Source: Peptoniphilaceae bacterium (lineage in GTDB: Bacteria > Bacillota > Clostridia > Tissierellales > Peptoniphilaceae). From it: a stretch of DNA of 40,688 nucleotides. The translations under genes and the position numbers were made by a program. The stretch covers positions 1 through 40,688 of the forward strand of contig JAQYPV010000024.1 in NCBI GenBank assembly GCA_028726605.1, written 5' to 3'. Each line of letters opens with the position of its first letter. The stretch's first letter is position 1. Below the pieces are notes generated by a model, which saw only the letters and a list, made by a program, of their open reading frames with translations, was not told the origin of the DNA and did not search any database. Below, one piece after another: positions 1-8,259 of this stretch.

Positions 1-1
1 C

Positions 2-1617
2 ATCGCCTTCGGTTATGTCTTCACATTTACAGGGGAAAACGCACTTCTTCAACCCTACAATCCGATCGCGCTGATGGATTACGTTCGAGTCATCACAGGA
101 CGCATGCCCATGGGAATGGGCGGCTTTCTGGAAACGGATCTAGGGCAAACGGCGTGGGGGCTATTTCCCTATCTCACGTGGGCGGGCGTCGGGGGCCTTT
201 TTCTGCTTCTCGCACTCCTTCCGGCGCGTGAGCGTCAAGCGAAAAAAGCGGAAAAGGCAAGTCCTCATCGAATCAAAGGAATTACAAGCTTACTCCATCA
301 AAAGATCGTGCGCCGGCCCGTTTTTCGGCTTTACCTTTTTGGGGCCTTGCTGATGAGCGGCTGTCTCTTTTTTCAGTCTGAGTATTTAGTCCAATCTGTG
401 AAAAACGATCCTGAAGCCAATACCAACCTATATGCTCGTTTAGACCGAGATATCTCAACTTGGGAAAAAATATTGGCCTATGACGAGTCACCTGAAGGGA
501 AAGCGGTTTTTTTAGGAGTTCCGATCGAAGAGCTGCCTCCCTTCGACGAGTGGCATCCAGCAGTGCAAAACGGCTATTTAGATGGACTCAATTATAATCG
601 GAGAAACCTAGCAAAGGCTAAGAAGCAAAAAGAGGCTCAATTAAAGCACGATGAAGCCTACCTGCAAGGTGATGGACAGACGTTTTGGGAAACGCAAAAC
701 GAGATCAACGAGGACTTCTATGCGCAAGGTTCTTATTTCTCCAACTACGCAAAGCAGGGCGCGGTAGGGTCCCCTTCTTTTTCCTTGACCCGACGGGTTT
801 TCGCGGAGGCTTCCAGACGAAATGCTGCTCCTGTCTTTCGTCCCATGAAGGTCGTCCCCAATGTCCACGAAGGATATGCCAACGCTTCAAATTGGGCGGG
901 GGAACGCAGGGATATGGCGGGAATGGATCAATCCGCTTTCTATTGGCTTTATCAGTTGGTCATCGTCTACCGATTGCCCCTCACCGTCCTCCTCTTACTC
1001 GGCTTGATGGCATTCGGTGGCTACAGTCTCGATAAAGAAGATGGCGACCAACTCTCGCTGATTTGGACCGAACCCATTTCCCGTCGGAAGTACCATTTCG
1101 CCCTCGTGGTGCAGCCATTCTTCATTGGCCTCTTCGTCCTCATCTCTTTTCTTCTCATCAACTTCGGACTCGGTCTTGTTTTCGAGGGCATCGGACCGTG
1201 GAATTACCCGCTCCCCTTCTTCGAGGCCGGAGGCAAGGAAGTGAGTTTCCTTTCCCTGTGGCTTTTCTTAGCGAAGACCTTGGGACTTCTCATCGCCTAC
1301 CTGTTCTTTTACGCCTCGCTCTCTGCCTGCTTTCTCTCTATCTGCGCCGAGAATCCCATGTTTTTATGGGGCTTGTGGGCGTCACCGTGGCAGGAGGTAT
1401 CCTGACACATTTTCTACCCCCATTAGGGAAGAGTTTAATGCCATTTAGCTACTTGTCCGCCGATATGGTGGCCGATGGGTCTCTGTACTTTGTCGAGTCG
1501 ATCACACGCCTTTCCTATGTGGGATGCCTTGGCGTCATCGTCATATGGGGCGTCATACTGCTGCTCCTCGGCATGTGGTGCGCGAAAAGGCGCCAGAGCT
1601 TATCGCCACCACAATAA
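2..1617 (+). pseudogene. ABC-2 type permease, 5' end outside window, frameshifted near its 3' end
   Basis: This is the membrane subunit of an ABC transporter whose ATPase follows at 1709. The reading frame is open from base 2, so the start lies upstream of the window. The visible part holds a hydrophobic segment near the left end, a charged linker, a transmembrane helix, an extracytoplasmic stretch of about 200 residues, and then several helices around the ABC-2 style motif LIWTEPISRRKYHF. The left part looks like the end of one permease half and the remainder a complete second half. The frame stops at 1405, while a hydrophobic, clearly coding continuation (beginning MGLVGVTVAGGILTHF) runs in the -1 frame to 1617. 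The switch falls at about 1358-1368, at a run of five T (1361-1365). A lost base in that run would explain it. I call it a frameshifted gene; sequencing error or slippage are alternatives. Confidence 0.75.
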
Positions 1618-1708
1618 AATCGATAACGCATTCTGGGCCTAAAACAGAAAGACTTTTCAAGAGTACGCAACAACCGTTCCATCATTGAACCTTCGGAAAG
1701 GGGATAAT

Positions 1709-2446
1709 ATGGAAATCCTAAAACTGGAACACGTGAAAAAAAGTTACGGCCAAAAAGAAGTGCTTCGCGACATCAATTTGACGCTTGAGACGCCGGGCAT
1801 CCGTGCCGTGATCGGCCCCAATGGTTCGGGGAAGACGACGCTTTTTAACCTGATTGCGCACCTACTTAGAGAGGATGGCGGAAGCATTCGCGTCTTGGGG
1901 AAGCCCAACAGCGATCCCTCGATTTTTAAGGAAGCTTCTTTTTTAAAAGACAACCGGGTCCTCTATCCGTACTTGACCGGCATGGACCATTTGAGTTTTA
2001 TCCAATCCGTACAACAGTTGCTGAAAGCGCGCACGAATGAGGTCATCGAGAAGATGCAGATCGGTTCGTATGTGCATCGACGCGTCCACACCTATTCGTT
2101 GGGCATGAAGCAGAACCTCTTAATTGCCATGGCGATGATGAACCGTCCAAAGCTCATGATTCTGGATGAACCATTAAACGGCTTGGACCCCACAAACGTC
2201 ATGAAAGTGCGTCTGCTCTTACAAGAAATGGTTTCGGAGGGATGCGCCATTCTCATCTCTTCGCACACGTTAAGCGAAGTAGACCGCATGACGCAGGAGA
2301 TCTTTTTTCTGAAAGATGGCTACCTGATTACGGAACAAGGTGAAACCGAAAAGAACCGGAAAGCGGAAGACCGTTACATGGCGATGTTCCCGGAGGAAAT
2401 GGCCCAAGTGGATGCGCTCAAGACCTCTCTTTCAAAAAGGAAATAG
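1709..2446 (+). CDS. ABC transporter ATP-binding protein (partner of the upstream permease)
   Basis: Cytoplasmic ATPase that should power the ABC-2 permease encoded just upstream. It is 245 residues, normal for a stand-alone ABC ATPase. Visible motifs are the Walker A GPNGSGKT (about residues 36-43), a signature variant YSLGMKQ, Walker B LMILDEP and the switch histidine in ISSHT. The LGMKQ form of the signature is usual in ABC-2 exporters. I chose ATG 1709 because it has a GGAAAGGGG Shine-Dalgarno at 1695-1703 and starts directly at the conserved ILKLEHVKKSYG strand; an upstream TTG at 1685 has no such support. The substrate cannot be told from the sequence. Confidence 0.9.
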   Translation: MEILKLEHVKKSYGQKEVLRDINLTLETPGIRAVIGPNGSGKTTLFNLIAHLLREDGGSIRVLGKPNSDPSIFKEASFLKDNRVLYPYLTGMDHLSFIQSVQQLLKARTNEVIEKMQIGSYVHRRVHTYSLGMKQNLLIAMAMMNRPKLMILDEPLNGLDPTNVMKVRLLLQEMVSEGCAILISSHTLSEVDRMTQEIFFLKDGYLITEQGETEKNRKAEDRYMAMFPEEMAQVDALKTSLSKRK

Positions 2447-2527
2447 AAAAGGCCGTTAAAAATCACCCATTGGTTCCGTCATTTCCGTCCGAGGAAGTAA
2501 ACCGCTTCCGCCTTTCACTGAGGCATC

Positions 2528-2555
2528 TTCACCCCTACGTCCGACGTTGTATAAT
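2528..2555 (+). promoter_or_regulatory. Likely promoter of the hemolysin III gene
   Basis: A perfect -10 hexamer TATAAT lies at 2550-2555. The best -35 match is TTCACC (2528-2533), 4 of 6 to consensus, with a 16-bp spacer. It sits 26 bp before the start codon at 2582. The rest of 2447-2581 shows no gene or clear terminator. Confidence 0.5.
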
Positions 2556-2581
2556 GGGAGCAGATTAGAAAGGTCGTGACA

Positions 2582-3253
2582 ATGGAATCCATGGAAAAAG
2601 AGCGGGGACATTGCAGCGAGGAGGAGCGCATCGAGGTGTCCAATGCGCTCACACACGGGCTGGGCGTCATTTTGGGCATCGTCTTTTTGGTGATGCTGAT
2701 CGTCTCACAGTGGCACAAGCAGAACCTCTGGGGCATAGTGGCGTATGCCATTTATGGCGCGTGCTTTATTTTTCTCTTTTTGTCGAGTACGGTCTACCAC
2801 GCCATTCCCAAGCGCTTCGCACCACAGGCCAAGTCCTTTGCGCGCATTTTTGACCACGTGGCCATCTACATTTTCATCGCGGGCAGTTTCACGCCGCCGG
2901 CCATCTTCCTGCTGGACGGGACGGAGCAGGTCATCATGTTGGTGCTTATCTGGGGCATCGCCATCGCCGGGACGATTTTCAAAGCCGTAACGCACGGCCA
3001 ATACGACAAGTATCGCAAGCTCAGCGTCGCCATCTACATTGGCATGGGGTGGCTCGGGATCTTCTTCATCCGCCCGCTGTTGACGCTGCGCCCCTGGCCG
3101 CTCCTTCTGCTGGTACTCCTCGGCGGCGTCCTCTACACCGTGGGCACAGCCTTTTACAAGTCCCCGCGCTTGAAGTATCATCACGTCATCTGGCACCTCT
3201 TTGTGCTTGCCGCGGCCATCACGCACTTCATCGGCTACTACGTCTACCTCTGA
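2582..3253 (+). CDS. Hemolysin III / YqfA-type (PAQR superfamily) membrane protein
   Basis: Seven-helix integral membrane protein of 223 residues, the usual length for the hemolysin III family, the bacterial branch of PAQR receptors. The family hallmarks are visible: NALTHGLGVILG before helix 1, the first metal-site histidine in STVYHAIP after helix 2, the FDHVAIYIFIAGSFTP segment, and the closing HHVIWHLFVLAAAITHF with two more histidines. These residues bind zinc in PAQR structures. The bacterial role is poorly defined and the hemolysin name is historical. ATG 2582 is preceded by AGAAAGGT with 7-nt spacing; a GTG two codons upstream and an ATG at 2591 are less likely. Confidence 0.9.
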   Translation: MESMEKERGHCSEEERIEVSNALTHGLGVILGIVFLVMLIVSQWHKQNLWGIVAYAIYGACFIFLFLSSTVYHAIPKRFAPQAKSFARIFDHVAIYIFIAGSFTPPAIFLLDGTEQVIMLVLIWGIAIAGTIFKAVTHGQYDKYRKLSVAIYIGMGWLGIFFIRPLLTLRPWPLLLLVLLGGVLYTVGTAFYKSPRLKYHHVIWHLFVLAAAITHFIGYYVYL

Positions 3254-3321
3254 AAAAAGGGCGCGCCTTCGCCTGGAGGCGCATGAACCCCACGATGGGG
3301 CTCAAGAGAAAGGATCAGATC

Positions 3322-3852
3322 TTGCAAAACATTCTGCTCGTCATCGACATGCAAAACGACTTCATCGACGGGGCGCTGGGTTCGCCCGAAGCAGAGGCCA
3401 TTCTGCCGCGCGTCATCGAACGCGTGAAGGCGTTCGACGGTCCCGTGCTCTTTACGCGGGACACACATCGCGAAAACTATCTGGAAACGCAGGAGGGCGA
3501 ACATTTGCCCGTCTCGCACTGCATTCGCGGCACGCAGGGTTGGGAAATTCAAGAAGATCTCGATGCCTTGCGTACGACGGCTCCTGTCGATAAGGTGACA
3601 TTCGGCGCTGCGGCGCTTCCGGCCATTCTGGCGGACATGGCCGACCACGACCCGATCGGCTCGATTACGCTCATCGGCCTGGATACAGACATCTGCGTCA
3701 TCTCCAACGCGCTGCTCATCAAGGCGTTTTTCCCAGAAATTCCGCTCATCGTGGATGCCTCCTGCTGCGCGGGCACGACGCCTGAATCCCATCAGCGCGC
3801 CTTGGACGCCATGGCCGTGTGTCAGATTGAGGTGGTCGGCGCGACGAAGTGA
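3322..3852 (+). CDS. Isochorismatase-family cysteine hydrolase (nicotinamidase-like), TTG start
   Basis: Cytoplasmic hydrolase of about 176 residues. The fold and catalytic triad of the isochorismatase/nicotinamidase family are visible: Asp9 in LLVIDMQNDF, Lys91 in VDKVTFGA and nucleophile Cys125 in GLDTDICVISNAL. The substrate is unknown; nicotinamidase or another amidase is possible. I place the start at TTG 3322, which has AAAGGA at 3309-3314 with 7-nt spacing and gives the family's usual N-terminus MQNILLVIDMQ. In-frame ATGs at 3283 and 3295 would add 9-13 atypical residues and have poor Shine-Dalgarno spacing. The gene follows the hemolysin III gene by less than 70 bp and is probably cotranscribed with it. 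Confidence 0.88.
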   Translation: MQNILLVIDMQNDFIDGALGSPEAEAILPRVIERVKAFDGPVLFTRDTHRENYLETQEGEHLPVSHCIRGTQGWEIQEDLDALRTTAPVDKVTFGAAALPAILADMADHDPIGSITLIGLDTDICVISNALLIKAFFPEIPLIVDASCCAGTTPESHQRALDAMAVCQIEVVGATK

Positions 3853-3928
3853 CGATGGGTGCCACGGCATCTTCATTGTGCTGAGGAGAGCCACCCGACA
3901 GCGAAGTGACGATGGGCGCCACGGCATC
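3845..3928 (+). repeat. 27-bp direct repeat overlapping the hydrolase stop codon
   Basis: Two copies, 3845-3871 and 3902-3928, match at 26 of 27 positions and lie 57 bp apart. The first copy contains the last codons and the stop of the hydrolase gene, so the second looks like a copy of the gene tail. No gene is seen in 3853-3955. Confidence 0.7.
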
Positions 3929-3955
3929 GCCACGGCGGCTATTTTTAAGGAAACG

Positions 3956-3985
3956 GCGCGTTTGAGCAATCAATCGCGCTTTTTT
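3956..3985 (+). terminator. Possible weak intrinsic terminator
   Basis: GCGCG (3956-3960) can pair with CGCGC (3975-3979) around a 14-nt loop, followed by T6 at 3980-3985. The stem is short, so this is tentative, but its position between the hydrolase gene and the biotin promoter is right. Confidence 0.35.
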
Positions 3986-3986
3986 G

Positions 3987-4026
3987 TTGCCTTATTGTAA
4001 ACCTTGTTTTATAATCTGGGTTACAT
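3987..4026 (+). promoter_or_regulatory. birA-bioY promoter with BirA operator
   Basis: The promoter is TTGCCT (3987-3992), 17 bp, then a perfect TATAAT (4010-4015). Wrapped around the -10 is an inverted repeat, TTGTAAACC (3995-4003), 14-nt spacer, GGGTTACAT (4018-4026). The published BirA operator consensus is TTGTAAACC, 14-15 nt, GGTTTACAA: the left arm is perfect and the right arm matches 7 of 9. Biotinoyl-AMP-bound BirA would cover the promoter, giving autoregulation of birA and repression of the biotin importer when biotin is plentiful. Confidence 0.85.
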
Positions 4027-4068
4027 TAAAAACGCCAAGAGGCGATCCTGACGAGAGGAGGTTCTTCA

Positions 4069-5130
4069 TTGAGCACCAAGGACAAGGTTCTGGAGGCATT
4101 GGAGCGACATCGCGACGTGTTTTTGAGCGGCGAACAATTGGCCGCGCTGTCTGACGTGTCTCGGGCGTCCATCTGGAAGGCGATGAACGCGCTCCGGGAG
4201 GCGGGCTACCCCATTGAGGCGGTGAGCCGCAAGGGATACCGGCTCATGCCGGCAAGCGACATCGTTTCGGCGCAGGGCATTGAAAAATACGCGGCATTCC
4301 AGAAGACGCCGTGGCAGATTCACGTGACGCCATCGGCGCCGTCCACGAATGACGCGCTGCGCGAGGCGGCACAACAGGGCGCACCAGAGGGGCTGGTCCT
4401 CATCGCCCGCGAACAGACCGCAGGGCGCGGCCGACGCGGACGCTCGTTTCATTCCCCCGCCGACACGGGCATCTACATGAGTCTGTTGCTCCGGCCGCAG
4501 CACATCACGCCCCAGCAGGCGACGCGCGTGACGACCATGGCGGCGGTCGCCCTGTCCGAATCCATCGAAGAGACGACGGGCGAGCCCGCCGCGATCAAGT
4601 GGGTGAACGACATCTTCATGCACGGGAAGAAGGTCGCGGGGATCCTCACCGAATGCGCGCTGGATCTGGAAACGGGCCTTCTCGACTACGTCATTTTGGG
4701 ACTCGGGATCAATGTCTATCCTCCACGAGACGGCTTTCCACCAGATCTCGTTTCTATTGCCACCAGCATTTCCACCCAGCGCGGCGATGATCTCAAAAAC
4801 CGCCTCGTTGCGGCGTTTTTGCAGCATTTTTATGAGGATTATGCCGAGGCTTGCCCGTGCGATTCGGAACGCGGCAAGTCCTCCGGCACGCGCCCGTCTT
4901 ATGTCGACCGCTACCGCGCGCGATGTTTTATCATCGGTGAAACCGTCGATTTGGTGGGCGCTGAGGGGATTAAAACCGTCTTCGTGCACGATGTGGACGA
5001 CGACTGCCGACTGGTGGTGGAAGATGAAGACGGCCAAATACAGCACCTCTTAGGCGGCGAAATTCACATTCGGATGCTTTCCTCCGACGCAGAACCTGTT
5101 TTCCGAGGCCGAGTAAACAAGGCAGAATAA
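4069..5130 (+). CDS. birA: Bifunctional biotin-protein ligase / biotin operon repressor
   Basis: BirA makes biotinoyl-AMP and transfers biotin to the carrier lysine of biotin-dependent carboxylases; the HTH-bearing (group II) form also represses biotin genes. The N-terminal winged helix is clear (residues about 5-60, with VSRASIWKAMNALREAGYPI). The ligase core has the nucleotide-binding GRGRRGR (residues 119-125), KWVNDIF with the catalytic Lys, and GILTE. A C-terminal SH3-like domain follows. At 353 residues it is slightly longer than usual. The start is TTG 4069 with GAGGAGG at 4055-4061 and 7-nt spacing. The operator upstream and bioY 20 bp downstream support the regulatory role. Confidence 0.95.
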   Translation: MSTKDKVLEALERHRDVFLSGEQLAALSDVSRASIWKAMNALREAGYPIEAVSRKGYRLMPASDIVSAQGIEKYAAFQKTPWQIHVTPSAPSTNDALREAAQQGAPEGLVLIAREQTAGRGRRGRSFHSPADTGIYMSLLLRPQHITPQQATRVTTMAAVALSESIEETTGEPAAIKWVNDIFMHGKKVAGILTECALDLETGLLDYVILGLGINVYPPRDGFPPDLVSIATSISTQRGDDLKNRLVAAFLQHFYEDYAEACPCDSERGKSSGTRPSYVDRYRARCFIIGETVDLVGAEGIKTVFVHDVDDDCRLVVEDEDGQIQHLLGGEIHIRMLSSDAEPVFRGRVNKAE

Positions 5131-5150
5131 AGAAGAGAAAGGATTTACAG

Positions 5151-5726
5151 ATGAATGCTCGACGGTTGACACGCATTGCCGTGATGGCGGCGCTCACTTT
5201 TATCGGCGGTCTCATCCGCATTCCCGTGGGGCCGGTCCCCATCACCTTGCAGACGCTGGTCGTCACGTTGTCGGCGCTTCTCCTTTCGCCAATGGACGCC
5301 TTGCTTTCGCAAGCGCTTCACCTCGTATTGCGATTTTTCACCGACGGCGCTGGCGTGGTCCTCACGCCTTCGTTCGGCTTTTTGCTTGGCTATCTCTTGG
5401 CCGCCTTTGTCGGGTCCTACGTCTTGCGCGGACACCTCGGTGGACATGAGTTGCCCCTCGTGCGCGATGCCGCAGGTAAGCTCTCCTCGCCGCGCATGAT
5501 TCCAGCCGTCATCGCCGCGGCGCTCTGTCCCTATGTGCTGGGTCTCCCCTACATGGCTTACATCTTAAACAGTGTCAACGGCGCCGGTCTGGACCTCACC
5601 GGTATCCTCAAAGCTGGCATCCTCCCCTTCATCCCCGGCGACACCATCAAAGCCGTCCTCGCCTACGGCATCGCGAAACTCGCCCTTCCACGGATTGAAC
5701 CGGTGGACGACGTAATGAAGAAATGA
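5151..5726 (+). CDS. bioY: BioY biotin transporter, substrate-binding S component of an ECF system
   Basis: Integral membrane protein of 191 residues that captures biotin and works with a shared ECF module (EcfT plus two ATPases) encoded elsewhere. The BioY signature is present near the N-terminus, GLIRIPVGPVPITLQTLVV, followed by the helix around LTPSFGFLLGYLLAAFVGS and a C-terminal FIPGDTIKAVLAYGIA. The start ATG is preceded by AGAAAGGA. It directly follows birA, so both belong to one BirA-controlled transcript. No biotin synthesis genes are in the window, which suggests scavenging. No clear terminator is seen in the 46 bp before the convergent gene that ends at 5773. Confidence 0.95.
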   Translation: MNARRLTRIAVMAALTFIGGLIRIPVGPVPITLQTLVVTLSALLLSPMDALLSQALHLVLRFFTDGAGVVLTPSFGFLLGYLLAAFVGSYVLRGHLGGHELPLVRDAAGKLSSPRMIPAVIAAALCPYVLGLPYMAYILNSVNGAGLDLTGILKAGILPFIPGDTIKAVLAYGIAKLALPRIEPVDDVMKK

Positions 5727-5772
5727 CCGGAACGATCAGTTGTAGCCCGTCAATCTCGCCGGCCACGCCCTC

Positions 5773-6819
5773 CTATTCGATGAGCCGAACGAAGAGCTGT
5801 TTGGAGGCGCCGGACGTGGGGCGCATGGCCACCTCAAATTCGTGAAACGATTCGATGAACGTCACGAGTTTCGCGTGGCCGTAGTTGCGCACGTCAAAGT
5901 CCGGGAAGCGCTTGGTCAGTTGGTTTCCCAAGTTGGCCAGCGAGATCCAGTTTTCTTCGTCAGAGTTCTCCCGCACGATGTTGCGCAGAGCGCGCCGAAC
6001 GGCGCCGATGGTGGTCTGAGGACGCGGCAACGTCTTCGCTTTTTCGCTCCCGCGCCGGCGCCCTTCTTTGCGATCGGCATCGCCAGTCTGCGTGCGGCAA
6101 TGCGCCCGACTCTCCTCGGCGCCGCTCTCTGTGGCGCCATTCTCGGAGGCGGACCCGGTCGAAGAGGTCGCATTTTGCTCCAAGGCAAGTTCCGTCGGCG
6201 ACGGCGTCGCATTGGCGTCGCGATGTCCAGCGGCGGACGTCGCGAGGGCCGTGGCTTCGGCCTTTTCCGCCCGCGCACGCGAGCGGCGATGACCACTGCG
6301 CGTGGCGCTCGTGAGGACGCGAGGCTCGGCTTTGGCTTCAGCTGCGTCGGCGGCATCGTCATCATCACGAGCATTCTGCGCTGCGGCGTAGAGGATGTCC
6401 AAATATTTGAAGGTGTTGCAGGCCGAGATGAAGGCGCTCGGCGTCTTGCTCTCCCCCATGCCGATGACGGACATGCCCGATTCTCGCAGGCGCGAGGCGA
6501 GACGCGTGAAGTCGCTGTCGGAAGAGACGAGGACGAATCCTTCGACGGAGAGCGTGTAGAGGATGTCCATGGCGTCGATGATCATCGCCGAGTCAGAGGA
6601 ATTCTTGCCTTCGGTGTAGCTGTACTGCTGGATGGGCGTGATGGAGTTGTCCAAGAGGACCTCTTTCCAGCGGTTGTTGCGGGTGCTCGTCCAGTCGCCA
6701 TAGATGCGACGATAAGTGGAGACGCCGTAATTGGACACTTCGTCGAAAATCACTTGGATGTACTTAGGAGAGATGTTTTCTGCGTCGATCAAGACGGCGT
6801 AGCGCTTGTCTTCATTCAT
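5773..6819 (-). CDS. NYN (PIN-like) domain protein with C-terminal OST-HTH/LOTUS domain
   Basis: Predicted cytoplasmic RNA-directed nuclease or RNA-binding protein of 348 residues. The NYN/LabA-like domain covers about residues 5-145; the acidic residues expected at the metal site are Asp12 (LIDAENI), Asp76 (SSDSAM), and Asp101/Asp103 (VSSDSDF). A low-complexity, Ala/Arg/Glu-rich linker follows (about 146-265). A LOTUS-type winged helix ends the protein (about 268-348, with ENWISLANLGNQLTKRFPDF and GHAKLVTFIES). This architecture is known in bacteria, but the target RNAs are not. Its start overlaps the end of the DUF368 gene by 8 bp, so it is the last gene of the cysK operon. Confidence 0.88.
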   Translation of the reverse strand: MNEDKRYAVLIDAENISPKYIQVIFDEVSNYGVSTYRRIYGDWTSTRNNRWKEVLLDNSITPIQQYSYTEGKNSSDSAMIIDAMDILYTLSVEGFVLVSSDSDFTRLASRLRESGMSVIGMGESKTPSAFISACNTFKYLDILYAAAQNARDDDDAADAAEAKAEPRVLTSATRSGHRRSRARAEKAEATALATSAAGHRDANATPSPTELALEQNATSSTGSASENGATESGAEESRAHCRTQTGDADRKEGRRRGSEKAKTLPRPQTTIGAVRRALRNIVRENSDEENWISLANLGNQLTKRFPDFDVRNYGHAKLVTFIESFHEFEVAMRPTSGASKQLFVRLIE

Positions 6820-7702
6820 GATTTACCTTCGCTTCCAGCCGGGAAAATTGGTAGCTGATGACGATCCCGACGATTAACATGATGCCTCCGAATCCGATGG
6901 CGAGAGGCAACGAGAGGCCGGCGGCGGCGAGTCCTTCGGGGGTGTAGGCCGGCAGGATGATGGAGGGGACAATCCCCAATGTGGAGCCGATGACCATGCC
7001 CAAAATGGCGTGGTACATCTTGGAATAATGCACCTCAAACAGATGCGCGACGAGTTTGGAGAGCAGCACGATGCAGGCCACCATCCCCAGGGCGAAGGGG
7101 ATGAGCATCCCCAAATCCAGACCGGAGATGCCGGCGGCCATCTTGTCGTACAGGCCGAAGTAGATGAGGAAGTTGGAAGGACTCATGCCCGGCACGATGA
7201 ATCCCAATGCGACCAGCGCGCCAGAAAAGAACCACACGGCAACGGAAGGGGTGACCTGTGGGAGATTGGCCCCCATCAGCATCAAGAAGAAGATGAACGC
7301 CGCGGCGGCCACCATGATGACGCGATCCCTCGCCGTGCGACCGCGAAGTCCCGCCTCGCGGTAGAGAGCCGGAAGGGTGCCGATGACAAAGCCCAAAAAC
7401 AGGCAGACGAATTGCGCGGCGTACTGGCCGAACGCCTTTTCCACGAAGAGCGAAAAGAGGAACACGCCCAAAAGCCCGCCGATGCCGACGGGCAGAAAGT
7501 AGCGGACGTTTTTCCCAACGTCTTGGGTGATGTTGGAGAGAAAGTCGATCAAAGGCCGGTACAATCCGAAAATGACGGACAAGACCCCGCCCGAGAGGCC
7601 CGGCAAGATGGCGCCGATGCCGACGAGCGTCCCCTTGACGAGGCGAATGAGCCACGGCCCCACACCGGGGCGACTGTCCGGCCGTTCATTCCACGTGGTC
7701 AT
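6812..7702 (-). CDS. DUF368 membrane protein, PopT-type polyprenyl-phosphate transporter
   Basis: Polytopic membrane protein of 296 residues. DUF368 members such as PopT have been implicated in recycling undecaprenyl phosphate across the membrane for cell-wall synthesis. The two related halves of the family are visible in the paired motifs VGIGAILPGLSGGVLSVIFG near the N-terminus and LGFIVPGMSPSNFLIYFGLY in the middle, each leading into hydrophobic helices. I place the start at 7702 (ATG ACC ACG TGG); the longer upstream frame is only the shadow of cysE. The ATG shares a base with the cysE stop (TGATG), which indicates translational coupling. Substrate assignment is from family knowledge only. 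Confidence 0.88.
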   Translation of the reverse strand: MTTWNERPDSRPGVGPWLIRLVKGTLVGIGAILPGLSGGVLSVIFGLYRPLIDFLSNITQDVGKNVRYFLPVGIGGLLGVFLFSLFVEKAFGQYAAQFVCLFLGFVIGTLPALYREAGLRGRTARDRVIMVAAAAFIFFLMLMGANLPQVTPSVAVWFFSGALVALGFIVPGMSPSNFLIYFGLYDKMAAGISGLDLGMLIPFALGMVACIVLLSKLVAHLFEVHYSKMYHAILGMVIGSTLGIVPSIILPAYTPEGLAAAGLSLPLAIGFGGIMLIVGIVISYQFSRLEAKVNHE

Positions 7703-8259
7703 CAGCGGGCCTCCTTTGGGTCGTCTTCGGGATGTTGCGGCTTCTCTTTGCCGCTGATGATGCGCGCCGGGATGCCGATGGCAGTCGCTCCGGCGGGCAC
7801 GTCTTGGAGCACGACAGCGCCCGCCCCAATCTGGGCGTAGTCGCCAATGGTGATGGCGCCGAGCAGCGTCGCCCCTGCGCCGATCATGACGTGGTTGCCC
7901 ACTTTGGGATGACGGCGCTTGGGCAGAGACTCCACGCCGCCCAACGTCACACCGTGATACAGATGGACGTAATCGCCCACCTCTGCGGTCTCGCCGATGA
8001 CGACGCCCATGCCGTGGTCGATGAACAGACACTTTCCGATCTTCGCGCCGGGGTGAATCTCGATGCCGGTCTTGGCGCGCGCCTCCTGCGAGATGCGTCG
8101 CGCTTCGTAGTACTCGCCTTTTTCATACAGCGCATGAGCCTCATCATAAACCCGCAGCGCCTCCATCACCGGATAGAGGTCGCGCGCTTCTTCCATTGAT
8201 TTACAGGCCGGGTCCATCTCCATGATGAACCGCGCCTGAGCGTCCCAATCTCTTGTCAT
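7702..8259 (-). CDS. cysE: Serine O-acetyltransferase
   Basis: Acetylates L-serine with acetyl-CoA to O-acetylserine, the substrate of the cysteine synthase encoded just upstream. The 185-residue form is the short Gram-positive type. The left-handed beta-helix hexapeptide repeats are clear from about residue 68: [41 protein letters not shown], then [20 protein letters not shown]. The catalytic histidines (IDHGMG and LYHGVTLGG) are present. The start overlaps the cysK stop as ATGA, and the stop overlaps the DUF368 start, so expression is coupled on both sides. Confidence 0.95.
   Translation of the reverse strand: MTRDWDAQARFIMEMDPACKSMEEARDLYPVMEALRVYDEAHALYEKGEYYEARRISQEARAKTGIEIHPGAKIGKCLFIDHGMGVVIGETAEVGDYVHLYHGVTLGGVESLPKRRHPKVGNHVMIGAGATLLGAITIGDYAQIGAGAVVLQDVPAGATAIGIPARIISGKEKPQHPEDDPKEAR

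Noticed and set aside
1358-1368. Programmed -1 frameshift as the explanation for the permease break
   Set aside because: The heptamer is G TTT TTA, not a full X XXY YYZ slippery site, and I saw no convincing downstream stem-loop; mutation or read error is simpler.
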